Assembly (NCBI GenBank): GCA_902785295.1 | Contig: CACZYK010000005.1 | Coordinates: forward strand, 1-49,167 | Origin: an uncultured Clostridium sp. | GTDB taxonomy: Bacteria > Bacillota > Clostridia > Clostridiales > Clostridiaceae | DNA length: 49,167 nucleotides | Direction: 5' to 3' | In this document: in pieces, positions 18,197-26,477 of the stretch | How positions within the stretch are numbered: position 1 is the first letter of the stretch | How the letters are laid out: the number at the start of each line of letters is the position of its first letter | Program-made: the position numbers and the translations under genes | The notes under the pieces: model-generated | The model's database searches: none | What the model was told of the DNA's origin: nothing | Seen by the model: only the letters and a program-made list of their open reading frames with translations

Positions 18197-19915
18197 ATGA
18201 TTGATAATATAAATAAAGATACTTTAAAAATAGTAGTAGTAGGGCATGTTGACCATGGAAAATCAACAGTAATAGGAAAACTTCTTTATGATACACATTC
18301 TCTTCCAGAGGGTGCAATAGAAAAGGTAAAAAGAATAGCAAAAGAAACTGGAAAGCCTTTTGAATATGCATATCTTTTAGATGCTTTTGAAGAAGAACAA
18401 GAACAAGGTATAACTATTGATACAACACAAATTCAATTTGCAACAGAAAAAAGAGATTATGTAATAATAGATGCACCAGGTCATAAAGAATTTTTAAAGA
18501 ACATGATTTCAGGAGCAGCTGATGCTGAGGCTGCACTTCTTATAGTAGATGCAAAACAAGGAGTTCAAGAACAATCAAAAAGACATGCTTACATACTTTC
18601 TCTTTTAGGAATTAAGAAAGTACATGTTATTTTGAACAAAATGGACTTAGTGGATTATTCTCAAGAAGTTTTTGAAAATGTAAAAAGGGATATGAATAAG
18701 TTTTTAGGAGACCTTAATGTTTATCCTTTAAGCTACATTCCTGTATCAGCATTCTTTGGAGAAAATATTTTAACAAAATCAGATAAGCTTCCTTGGTATG
18801 ATGGAAAGAGTCTTATAGAATCAATAGATTCAATAGAAAAAGAACGTGGGATAGAAGATAAGGCTTTAAGATTCCCTATTCAAGATGTATATAAATTTGA
18901 TGATAGAAGAATTATTGCAGGAAGAATTGAAAGTGGAAAATTAAAGGTTGGAGATAATATAACAATATACCCAGAAGGAAAGAAGACAAAAGTTAAGTCT
19001 ATTGAATATTGGGTAGAAAAAGATAAAAAAGATACTGTATATGCAGGAGAATCAGTTGGTATAACTGTTGAAGATGAATTCTTTAATAAAAGAGGAGAAA
19101 TTATTACTCTTGATAATGAAGAAGCACCTCAAGTTTCAAATAGCTTTAGAGCAAATATATTCTGGATGGGTAAAAATGACCTTACAAAGGGAAAGAAATA
19201 TAAGTTAAAGTTAACTACAGCAGAAGCAGAAGCAGAAATAAAAGAAATTGTAAGAGTAATAGATGCTTCAAGCTTAGATAGTGATAAGAAAAACGACAAG
19301 GTTGTTTTAAATGATGTAGCAGAAGTTATAATACAAACAAATGAACCACTTGCTTTTGATACATTTGCAGAAAGCCATGCAACAGGAAGATTTGTTCTAG
19401 TTGATGGATATGATGTTGCAGGTGGTGGAATAATAATTGCAAATGAAGGAACAAAGGAACTTGAATTAGAAAATGGATTTAAATATAATGATTTAGTTGC
19501 TAGAGGAGATATTTTTGAAGAGTTCTATTATGAAGTTTCTAAATATTCTCTTGAAAAAGAAATAAAAAATAAAAGAATATATACTGTTGGAGATGAAGTT
19601 CCATTAAAGGGAGACAGTTTTGAATATCCAGAAACATTAGATATTTTAGTTATAAGAGATAAAGTAGCAGTAAAAATAAGAGATGGAAAAGTTTCAGACA
19701 TTATAAAGTTAGATGAATATAATTATGATAATATTCCTGTGGTTAATGGAAGAGGATTTGGTCTTAAAATTAATTCACAAGAAGATTTAAGAAAGTTCTT
19801 ATATGAGCATGATGAAGCAGAAGAAGAAGGAAGAAAGAAGATAAATGATTTCTTACGTAAATGGGTCGTAATAGATAAATATAGAAGCCTTGCCTTCCAT
19901 TCAGATTTTATATAA
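18197..19915 (+). CDS. cysN: Sulfate adenylyltransferase large subunit CysN (GTPase) with a C-terminal extension
   Basis: A 572-residue elongation-factor-like GTPase. GHVDHGKST is at residues 16-24, DAPGH near 92-96 and NKMD near 148-151. Switch I EQEQGITID is intact. EF-Tu-like beta-barrels follow to about residue 430. The last 130 residues or so are an extension that is not an APS kinase (no second P-loop). They look alpha/beta and charged, and I do not recognise them. CysN energises APS formation by CysD. Absence of CysC fits direct reduction of APS by the AprAB-like pair. The start has GGGGG 7 bases upstream. Confidence 0.93.
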   Translation: MIDNINKDTLKIVVVGHVDHGKSTVIGKLLYDTHSLPEGAIEKVKRIAKETGKPFEYAYLLDAFEEEQEQGITIDTTQIQFATEKRDYVIIDAPGHKEFLKNMISGAADAEAALLIVDAKQGVQEQSKRHAYILSLLGIKKVHVILNKMDLVDYSQEVFENVKRDMNKFLGDLNVYPLSYIPVSAFFGENILTKSDKLPWYDGKSLIESIDSIEKERGIEDKALRFPIQDVYKFDDRRIIAGRIESGKLKVGDNITIYPEGKKTKVKSIEYWVEKDKKDTVYAGESVGITVEDEFFNKRGEIITLDNEEAPQVSNSFRANIFWMGKNDLTKGKKYKLKLTTAEAEAEIKEIVRVIDASSLDSDKKNDKVVLNDVAEVIIQTNEPLAFDTFAESHATGRFVLVDGYDVAGGGIIIANEGTKELELENGFKYNDLVARGDIFEEFYYEVSKYSLEKEIKNKRIYTVGDEVPLKGDSFEYPETLDILVIRDKVAVKIRDGKVSDIIKLDEYNYDNIPVVNGRGFGLKINSQEDLRKFLYEHDEAEEEGRKKINDFLRKWVVIDKYRSLAFHSDFI

Positions 19916-19970
19916 AAAATTATCAGTTTTACAAGAAAATAAATTTAATAATATTAATTATAATTTGTTA

Positions 19971-20057
19971 AAATCTTAGGTTCATTATTTTATGAAGCAG
20001 TGACTTGAAATTTATAGACTAGAGCTGCTAAATAACATAATGTCCTAAGATTTTTTT
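19971..20057 (+). terminator. Long structured terminator after cysN (element A)
   Basis: AAATCTTAGG (19971-19980) pairs with CCTAAGATTT (20044-20053) and a T7 run follows. Inside are CATTAT/ATAATG and AGCAG/CTGCT stems and the words TGACTT and ACTAGAGCT. These words recur in the terminators at 23166 and 26009. Confidence 0.75.
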
Positions 20058-20200
20058 ACAAGTTATATTTATTTTGCTGTTTTTATATTTTATTCATAAT
20101 AAAAACATGATTTTTTGTATATTTAAATTAATTTATATGAAAAATATTAATAAATCATATAAATAAATCATATTATTTATATATGTTTTTATAAAAACTA

Positions 20201-20254
20201 TTGACAAAATAAAAAAATAGGAATATACTAATAGCATAGTAAACATATATGTTT
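20201..20254 (+). promoter_or_regulatory. cysK promoter and putative Rrf2 operator
   Basis: TTGACA (20201-20206), 17 bp, TATACT (20224-20229). The perfect 14-bp palindrome AAACATATATGTTT follows at 20241-20254, at the same downstream position as in the sulfate operon. Confidence 0.75.
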
Positions 20255-20300
20255 TATTTAGCGGAAAAAATAACAGTTAATAGTATGGAGGATGATAAAT

Positions 20301-21233
20301 ATGTCAAAAATATATACAAATGTTACAGAATTAATAGGGAGAACACCATTATTAGAATTAAAAAATTATGAAAAATCTAAGAACTTAAATGCAAAGATAG
20401 TTGCTAAGCTAGAATATTTTAATCCAGCAGGAAGCGTAAAGGATAGAATAGCAAAAGCTATGATAGAAGATGCAGAAGCAAAGGGGCTTTTAAAAGAAGG
20501 TTCAGTAATAATAGAACCAACAAGTGGAAACACTGGTATAGGAATAGCATCAGTAGGAACTTCTAAGGGATATAAAGTAATAATAGTTATGCCAGAAACA
20601 ATGAGTATTGAAAGACGTAATTTGATAAAGGCTTATGGTGCAGAAATAGTTCTTACAGAAGGAGCTGCAGGAATGAAGGGAGCAATAGAAAAAGCTAGTG
20701 AATTAGCAAAATCTATTGAAGGTTCTTTCATACCATCACAATTCACAAATTCAGCTAATCCAGAAACTCACAAAAGAACAACAGGACCTGAAATATGGGA
20801 AGATACAGATGGAAAAGTTGATATCTTTGTAGCAGGAGTTGGAACTGGTGGAACAGTTACAGGAGTCGGAGAATATTTAAAATCAAAAAATCCAAATGTA
20901 AAAATTGTTGCAGTAGAACCAGCAAGTTCACCAGTATTATCAGAAGGGAAAGCTGGTAGTCACAAAATTCAAGGTATTGGAGCAGGATTTGTACCAGAAA
21001 CATTAAATACTAATATTTATGATGAAGTAATAAAGGTTGAAAATGAAGCAGCTTTTTCTACTGCAAGAGAAATTGCTAAAACAGAAGGAATTTTAGTTGG
21101 AATATCTTCTGGAGCATCTACTTTTGCAGCAACAGAACTAGCAAAGAGACCTGAAAATAAAGGAAAGACAATAGTTGCATTATTACCAGATACAGGTGAA
21201 CGTTACTTATCAACTACATTATTTTCAGAATAA
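20301..21233 (+). CDS. cysK: Cysteine synthase (O-acetylserine sulfhydrylase)
   Basis: A 310-residue PLP enzyme that makes cysteine from O-acetylserine and sulfide. The PLP lysine is K47 in NPAGSVKDR. The substrate loop [10 protein letters not shown] and phosphate-binding GTGGTVTG are present. The ATG at 20301 is chosen because GGAGG at 20287-20291 is 9 bases away; the upstream in-frame ATG at 20292 overlaps that site. It has its own promoter with a dyad shared with the rrf2 and sulfate promoters, consistent with CymR-type control, in which CysK itself is usually the co-repressor. A terminator follows directly. Confidence 0.96.
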   Translation: MSKIYTNVTELIGRTPLLELKNYEKSKNLNAKIVAKLEYFNPAGSVKDRIAKAMIEDAEAKGLLKEGSVIIEPTSGNTGIGIASVGTSKGYKVIIVMPETMSIERRNLIKAYGAEIVLTEGAAGMKGAIEKASELAKSIEGSFIPSQFTNSANPETHKRTTGPEIWEDTDGKVDIFVAGVGTGGTVTGVGEYLKSKNPNVKIVAVEPASSPVLSEGKAGSHKIQGIGAGFVPETLNTNIYDEVIKVENEAAFSTAREIAKTEGILVGISSGASTFAATELAKRPENKGKTIVALLPDTGERYLSTTLFSE

Positions 21234-21264
21234 AATAATTTAATTATTCATTATAAAAATTTAT

Positions 21265-21304
21265 AAAAAGTATCACTTTGCCTAACAATGTGATACTTTT
21301 TTTT
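21265..21304 (+). terminator. Intrinsic terminator of cysK
   Basis: AAAAAGTATCAC (21265-21276) pairs with GTGATACTTTTT, ending in a T-run. Confidence 0.88.
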
Positions 21305-21547
21305 AGTTGACTTGAAACCTATTTAAAAAATAGCAAAATAATATATTTATTCCGTATTTTTACGAGAAAGCATATCCATACAGTAGATAATAATATAATA
21401 TATAGTCAAATAAAAAATAAAGAAAAATTCACAACTTAACAATAATAAAATAAAAAAATATTAAATTAATAATAAATTTAAATTTATGTTGAAATATAGC
21501 TTTAAATAGTATAGAGTTTATTTTGAAATAATTAAGGAGGAAAAAAT
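21305..21547. other. AT-rich intergenic region before the transporter
   Basis: I looked for a SAM (S-box) or T-box leader and saw none of their conserved words. A weak TTGAAA...TATAGA promoter may lie near 21489-21512. TTGACTTGAAA at about 21308 resembles part of element A. Nothing else is supported. Confidence 0.35.
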
Positions 21548-23050
21548 ATGGAAAATAGAGAAGAATGGGGCAGCAAAATGGGATTCATTTTGGCAGCTAT
21601 AGGTTCAGCTGTTGGACTAGGAAACATATGGAGATTTCCATACTTAGTATATACAAATGGAGGAGGAGCATTCTTAATTCCTTATTTTGTAGCAATTTTT
21701 ACTGCAGCAATTCCATTATTAATTTTAGAATATGGAATGGGGCATAAATACAGAGGTTCTACGCCATTAGCTTTGGCAAGAGCAAATAAGAAATGTGAGT
21801 GGCTTGGATGGTGGCCAACCATAAATGCATTTTTTATATTAACATATTACTCTATGATTTTAAGTTGTTCAGCTAAATATCTTACTTTAAGCTTTACAAA
21901 AGGTTGGGGAAAAGAGACAGAAAAGTTTTTTAATGAAGACTTTTTAAATGTATCATCTTCATCTTTTGAATTTGGTGGTATAGTTATATCAGTGCTTATA
22001 GGAATTACACTATTGTGGTTAATCAACTGGTTTATATGCTATAAAGGAATAAAGAGTGGTATAGAAAAGGTAAATAAGGTACTTCTTCCATTATTAATTT
22101 TAATAATGATAGTCATAGTAATAAGAGGAGTAACTTTAGAAGGAGCTACTATTGGTTTAAATAAGTTATTTACTCCAAACTGGAGCAAAATGCAAGATTT
22201 AGACGTTTGGACAGCTGCTTATGGTCAAGTATTTTTCTCACTAAGTATTGGAATGGGAATAATGATGACTTATTCTAGTTATCTTCCAAAAAAATCAGAT
22301 ATTAATAATAGTGCTTTTATGACTAGCTTTGCAAACTGTGGATTTGAATTTTTATGTGCCATAGGAGTTTTTTCAATCCTAGGATTTATGGCATTTAGTG
22401 AAGGTGTACCAGTTGATGAAGTTGTATCAAATGGAATATCTCTTGCCTTTGTAGTATTTCCACAAGTATTTAATATAATGGGAACTTGGGGAAATATATT
22501 AGCAGTTTTATTCTTTACATGCTTAACATTTGCAGGATTAACCTCAACAGTATCTTTAGTAGAAGCAGTTTCAGCTCCTATAATAGATAAAACAGGATGG
22601 ACAAGAAAAAAAGTTGTAACTATGATATGTATAGCAGGATTTATTATAAGTATAACTTTTGCCACAAATGCTGGTATATATATACTAGATATATTGGACA
22701 ACTTCATAAATAACTATGGAGTAATAGTTGTAGGATTCTTAGAAACAGTTGTTATAGGATGGATAATAAAGCCAAAGACATTAAGAGAACATACAAATTC
22801 AGTTTCTTATTTTAGAATAGGAAAGTGGTGGGATATAGCAATAAAATTTATTACTCCTATAATATTAGCATTTATGATAATAAGTAGCTTAATAACTGAA
22901 ATTAAGACTCCTTATAGTGGATATGATAGAATAGAAACAATAGTTTATGGATGGTCTATCGTAGGACTAGGACTTATATTAGCATTTTTAATAAGTAAAA
23001 AGCCTTGGAAAAATAAGAAAATAGAAGGATATGAAATGGAGGATTTTTAA
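21548..23050 (+). CDS. metP: Sodium-dependent NSS-family amino acid transporter (MetP type)
   Basis: A 500-residue neurotransmitter:sodium symporter. The N-terminal sodium-site motif WGSKMGFILAAIGSAVGLGN and WRFPYLVYTNGGGAFL are unmistakable, with about twelve hydrophobic segments. The tiny gene that follows encodes a MetS-like subunit. Such pairs import methionine and alanine in Corynebacterium. Location between cysK and metY fits methionine or another sulfur-related amino acid. AAGGAGG lies 7 bases before the ATG. The transporter family is certain; the substrate is inferred. Confidence 0.9.
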   Translation: MENREEWGSKMGFILAAIGSAVGLGNIWRFPYLVYTNGGGAFLIPYFVAIFTAAIPLLILEYGMGHKYRGSTPLALARANKKCEWLGWWPTINAFFILTYYSMILSCSAKYLTLSFTKGWGKETEKFFNEDFLNVSSSSFEFGGIVISVLIGITLLWLINWFICYKGIKSGIEKVNKVLLPLLILIMIVIVIRGVTLEGATIGLNKLFTPNWSKMQDLDVWTAAYGQVFFSLSIGMGIMMTYSSYLPKKSDINNSAFMTSFANCGFEFLCAIGVFSILGFMAFSEGVPVDEVVSNGISLAFVVFPQVFNIMGTWGNILAVLFFTCLTFAGLTSTVSLVEAVSAPIIDKTGWTRKKVVTMICIAGFIISITFATNAGIYILDILDNFINNYGVIVVGFLETVVIGWIIKPKTLREHTNSVSYFRIGKWWDIAIKFITPIILAFMIISSLITEIKTPYSGYDRIETIVYGWSIVGLGLILAFLISKKPWKNKKIEGYEMEDF

Positions 23051-23051
23051 T

Positions 23052-23153
23052 ATGACAGCATCAGCAATAGCAGTTTTATCATTAGGCGCTATAGTATTAT
23101 ATGGTGGACTAATAACAACAATAATAATATCAATAAAATCTGATAAAAAATAA
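23052..23153 (+). CDS. metS: MetS-like small subunit of the NSS transporter
   Basis: A 33-residue single-helix protein starting MTASAIAVLSLGAI and ending KSDKK, 1 bp after the large-subunit stop, with GGAGG 9 bases upstream. The length, the single helix and the basic C-terminus match the MetS family of small subunits encoded directly after NSS transporters. It is a real gene despite its size because of its position, ribosome site and composition. Confidence 0.85.
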   Translation: MTASAIAVLSLGAIVLYGGLITTIIISIKSDKK

Positions 23154-23165
23154 AAATTGTAGATA

Positions 23166-23238
23166 AAAAGTGTTAATTATTATTTTGAATTGACTTAGAG
23201 CTTGTCAAAGGAAAAAAATAATAATTAACACTACTTTT
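23166..23238. terminator. Structured terminator between convergent genes (element B)
   Basis: An 18-bp perfect stem: AGTGTTAATTATTATTTT (23169-23186) with 23215-23232. An inner TTGAC/GTCAA stem and the apical word ACTTAGAGCT (23193-23202) follow. Twenty-five bases around that word match element C at 26009-26082 with two mismatches. Confidence 0.8.
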
Positions 23239-23909
23239 TATTTGTAATGTGTATTTCTATATTCTGAAGGTGATACTCCAGTAAATTTCTTAAATGTTTT
23301 ATAAAAATGGCTTTGGTCATGAAATCCTAAAGTAAGACCTATATCTAAAATACTTTGGTTTGTTGTTAAAAGCAGAACTTTTGCTCTATCTATTCGTATC
23401 TTTTTAGCATAATTCATAATGGTCATTCCCATTTCTTTTTTAAAACAGTCTGATATATATCCAGGTGAAAGATTAACTTCTGAAGCAAGTTGTTTTAGGG
23501 ATATATGGCTTTCTATATTTAAATGAAGATGCTTTAATATTCGGTTTATAACATGGTTTTGAGTAACCTCAACATCATTTATAACAAGATTCATATAAGT
23601 ATCAACCATTTTAAGTTCCAAATTTTGAAGAGCTTCTAATGAATTTAAAGTTGGAATTGTATCATAAAATTTATTATAAATTGGATGAAGATACTTTGTA
23701 GAAATACCATTTGCTACTATTTCTTTACTATACATAGCATTCCATATTAATAAATCATTTTTTTTAGTTTCTAGGGATACTCCTTCTGATAGCTCTTCTT
23801 TATGCTTTTCTTTTGTCATATGAATGATTCCTGGCTTATCTCTCAATTGTATTAAAAAAGATAAATCATTATTAAAAATGTGTTTATCAGATTTAAAGTG
23901 TTCGTACAA
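23238..23909 (-). CDS. AraC-family transcriptional regulator
   Basis: A 223-residue regulator. The C-terminal hundred residues form a double HTH: LKQLASEVNLSPGYISDCFK (first motif) and ILDIGLTLGFHDQSHFYKTF with GVSPSEYR at the end, the classic AraC signature. The N-terminal ~120 residues have no Cys/His cluster or cupin motif that I can recognise, so the ligand is unknown. TTG at 23909 is preferred as the start because GAGGTG lies 6 bases before it; the in-frame GTG at 23918 is part of that site. It is convergent with the transporter pair, which may be its target, but no operator is evident. Confidence 0.88.
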   Translation of the reverse strand: MYEHFKSDKHIFNNDLSFLIQLRDKPGIIHMTKEKHKEELSEGVSLETKKNDLLIWNAMYSKEIVANGISTKYLHPIYNKFYDTIPTLNSLEALQNLELKMVDTYMNLVINDVEVTQNHVINRILKHLHLNIESHISLKQLASEVNLSPGYISDCFKKEMGMTIMNYAKKIRIDRAKVLLLTTNQSILDIGLTLGFHDQSHFYKTFKKFTGVSPSEYRNTHYK

Positions 23910-24070
23910 AAAAATCACCTCAAAAAATTAAAAGTTAATAAATATATAGTAATAATATACATATTATATAATAAATATACAAGTAAAGGCAAATAGATTT
24001 TTTTAACTTATATTTGATAAATTTTGTTATAATGTTGATTATAAAATATGTTTTTAATGAGGGGAAAAAA

Positions 24071-24637
24071 ATGAATAAAAAAGAGTTAAGAAAAATTATG
24101 ATTGAAAAAAGAGATAATATACATAAAGAAGAAAAATCAGTTATGGATAAAAATATAATTTTTTCATTAAAAGAAAAAGAGTTTTATAAAAATAGTAAAA
24201 ATATTTTTATATATCTAGGCTTTGGAAGTGAGATAGATACTATGTCTTATATACAAGATTTTATTAATGATGGTAAGCATATCTTCATTCCTAGAACAGA
24301 TATAAAAACTAAAAAAATGGAAGCTGTTGAAATTACTTCATTAGAAGGATTAAAAGAAAATAAGTATGGAATTTTAGAACCAGATGATAATAAAGAAGAG
24401 TTTTGTAAAAAAAATTTAGATTTAATAATTTTACCAGGAGTAGCTTTTGACCATAGTGGAAGAAGAGTAGGATATGGTGGTGGATATTATGATAGATATT
24501 TAGAGGATATTGATAAAAGAATAATAAAAGTAGCATTAATATATGATTTTCAACTTTTAGAAAATGTACCAGCAGAAGAACATGATATAAAAGCAGATTA
24601 TATTATAACTGAAACAATGAGCATAAAGTGTTGTTAA
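24071..24637 (+). CDS. 5-formyltetrahydrofolate cyclo-ligase
   Basis: A 188-residue enzyme that converts 5-formyl-THF to methenyl-THF using ATP. The N-terminal basic helix MNKKELRK leads to the family blocks FIPRTD, LPGVAFDHSGRRVGYGGGYYDRYL and the HDIKADYIIT end. The start at 24071 is supported by GAGGGG 6 bases upstream; an earlier in-frame ATG at 24014 lacks one and would add an unusual hydrophobic leader. The role is one-carbon metabolism, only loosely linked to the neighbouring methionine genes. Confidence 0.93.
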   Translation: MNKKELRKIMIEKRDNIHKEEKSVMDKNIIFSLKEKEFYKNSKNIFIYLGFGSEIDTMSYIQDFINDGKHIFIPRTDIKTKKMEAVEITSLEGLKENKYGILEPDDNKEEFCKKNLDLIILPGVAFDHSGRRVGYGGGYYDRYLEDIDKRIIKVALIYDFQLLENVPAEEHDIKADYIITETMSIKCC

Positions 24638-24709
24638 AACTTGATTATAAAGAATTTAGTACATATAATGGTATTGTTAAACAAAAAATGAATTTGTAGG
24701 AGGATAAAA

Positions 24710-25975
24710 ATGAAAATAGAAACTAAATGTCTTCATGAAGGATATCATCCAGAAAATGGTGAGCCTAGAGCATTACCAATATATCAAAGTACAACTTATA
24801 AATACAACTCAACAGACGAAGTAGGAAAATTATTTGACCTTTCTTCTAATGGATATTTTTATTCTAGAATAGCAAATCCGACTGTTGGAGCTGTAGAAGA
24901 AAAGATTGCTTCATTAGAAGGTGGGGTAGGGGCACTTTGTACAACATCAGGACAAGCAGCTTCACTTATAAGTATAATGAATATTTTAAAAGCAGGAGAC
25001 CATATTGTAAGTGCAGCTACTATATATGGTGGAACAATAAATCTTTTTGCTGTAACTCTTAAGAAATTTGGAATTGAATGCACTTTTGTAGATGCAGATG
25101 CTTCAGAAGAAGAAATACAAAAGGCATTTAAAGAAAACACAAAAGTAGTATTTGGAGAAACTATAGCAAATCCAGCAATAAGCATATTTGATATAGAAAA
25201 ATTTGCTAAAATAGCACATAAAAATAATGTACCTCTTATAGTTGATAATACTTTTGCAACTCCAGTACTTTGCAGACCAATAGAGCATGGGGCAGATATA
25301 GTAATTCATTCAACAACTAAGTATATGGATGGACATGCTGTTCAATTAGGTGGTGTTATTGTTGATAGTGGAAACTTTGATTGGACAAATGGAAAATTTC
25401 CTGAATTTACAGAGCCAGATGAATCTTATCATGGAGTAGTATATACAAAACAATTTGGAAAGTCAGCTTACATAGTAAAAGCAAGAGTTCAATTAATGAG
25501 AGATTTAGGAGCATATCCATCAGCACAAGATGCTTTTCTTTTAAATTTAGGACTTGAAACATTACCAGTAAGAATAGAAAAGCATTGTAGAAATGCAGAG
25601 AAAGTAGCAGAGTTTTTAAGTAATAGTGATAAGATAGAATTTGTAAACTATCCAACATTAGAAGGAAATAAGTATCAAGATTTAGCAAAAAAATATTTAC
25701 CAAATGGATGTAGTGGGGTAATTTCATTCTCTGTAAAAGGAGGTCGTGAAGTTGCAGCTAAATTTATGGATAGTTTAAAATTAGCATCAAATGTTGTTCA
25801 TGTGGCAGATATTCGTACTTGTGTTCTTCATCCAGCAAGTTCAACTCATAGACAACTTACTGATGAACAATTAGTTGCTGCAGGAATAACACCAGGATTA
25901 ATAAGAATATCAGTAGGTCTTGAAAATATAGAGGATATAATAGAAGATATAAAATTAGGACTATCAAAAATATAA
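24710..25975 (+). CDS. metY: O-acetylhomoserine sulfhydrylase / Cys-Met metabolism PLP enzyme (MetY type)
   Basis: A 421-residue PLP enzyme of the Cys/Met metabolism family. It makes homocysteine (or related thiols) from O-acetylhomoserine and sulfide. YSRIANPTVGAVEEKIASLEGG, VDNTFATPVLCRP and the PLP lysine in HSTTKYMDGH (about residue 204) are clear. The length and the insertion near residue 235 fit MetY rather than the ~380-residue cystathionine synthases. A promoter TTGATT - 17 bp - TATAAT is visible just upstream, without the CATATATG dyad seen at cysK. AGGAGG precedes the ATG. Confidence 0.93.
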   Translation: MKIETKCLHEGYHPENGEPRALPIYQSTTYKYNSTDEVGKLFDLSSNGYFYSRIANPTVGAVEEKIASLEGGVGALCTTSGQAASLISIMNILKAGDHIVSAATIYGGTINLFAVTLKKFGIECTFVDADASEEEIQKAFKENTKVVFGETIANPAISIFDIEKFAKIAHKNNVPLIVDNTFATPVLCRPIEHGADIVIHSTTKYMDGHAVQLGGVIVDSGNFDWTNGKFPEFTEPDESYHGVVYTKQFGKSAYIVKARVQLMRDLGAYPSAQDAFLLNLGLETLPVRIEKHCRNAEKVAEFLSNSDKIEFVNYPTLEGNKYQDLAKKYLPNGCSGVISFSVKGGREVAAKFMDSLKLASNVVHVADIRTCVLHPASSTHRQLTDEQLVAAGITPGLIRISVGLENIEDIIEDIKLGLSKI

Positions 25976-26008
25976 TAGAAAAAAAGTTGTAGATAATTAA
26001 TTTTAGTT

Positions 26009-26082
26009 AAAAAGTGTGAAGTATTATTTTGAGTTAACTTAGAGCTATTGGATAAGAAAAAGTAATACTTCACACTTTTTTA
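26009..26082 (+). terminator. Structured terminator after metY (element C)
   Basis: AAAAAGTGTGAAGTATTA (26009-26026) pairs perfectly with 26063-26080. The apical word ACTTAGAGCT lies at 26037-26046. The upper part of the hairpin is nearly identical to element B, while the base of the stem differs but stays paired. Confidence 0.8.
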
Positions 26083-26191
26083 TAAGATGTATAAAATTTA
26101 AAATATTAAAAAACATTGAATTTATAAAAAAAAAATACGATAATATAAGAGAAAGTAATTAATGTAAATATCAGCTAAGGGAGATGGTACA

Positions 26192-26377
26192 TTGAAGAGG
26201 ATTATAGCATTATTATTACTCTTAATTCTGTGGTTAATATTATGGTATATTGATTTTTTTGTTGATGTTGAAAATGACTACATAACAAAAATAATGTTTA
26301 TATTACTTACATCAGGCAGTGCAGTAAGTGCATTAATAATAAAAAATAGTGTAAAAGTAGAAGTAAATGAACAATAA
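26192..26377 (+). CDS. Small two-helix membrane protein of unknown function
   Basis: 61 residues: a hydrophobic helix (about 3-20), an acidic turn (FVDVENDY), a second helix (about 33-50) and a hydrophilic end. It starts at TTG with GGGAG 8 bases upstream. I do not recognise a family. It stands alone between metY and thrS with its own terminator, so it is probably a real gene. Confidence 0.65.
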   Translation: MKRIIALLLLLILWLILWYIDFFVDVENDYITKIMFILLTSGSAVSALIIKNSVKVEVNEQ

Positions 26378-26405
26378 AATTATGATATTTTTTAGCTTAG
26401 ATTTT

Positions 26406-26451
26406 AAAATATTAGTATCCTTGAAAATAACATAAGGATACTAATATTTTT
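26406..26451. terminator. Terminator between convergent genes
   Basis: AAAATATTAGTATCCTT (26406-26422) pairs perfectly with AAGGATACTAATATTTT (26434-26450). A/T tracts flank it, so it may serve both strands. Confidence 0.88.
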
Positions 26452-26477
26452 AAGTAAGTCTAATATTATAAATAAAA

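Noticed and set aside
21305-21547. SAM riboswitch or T-box before the transporter genes
   Set aside because: None of the conserved words of these leaders is present and no terminator/antiterminator pair is seen.
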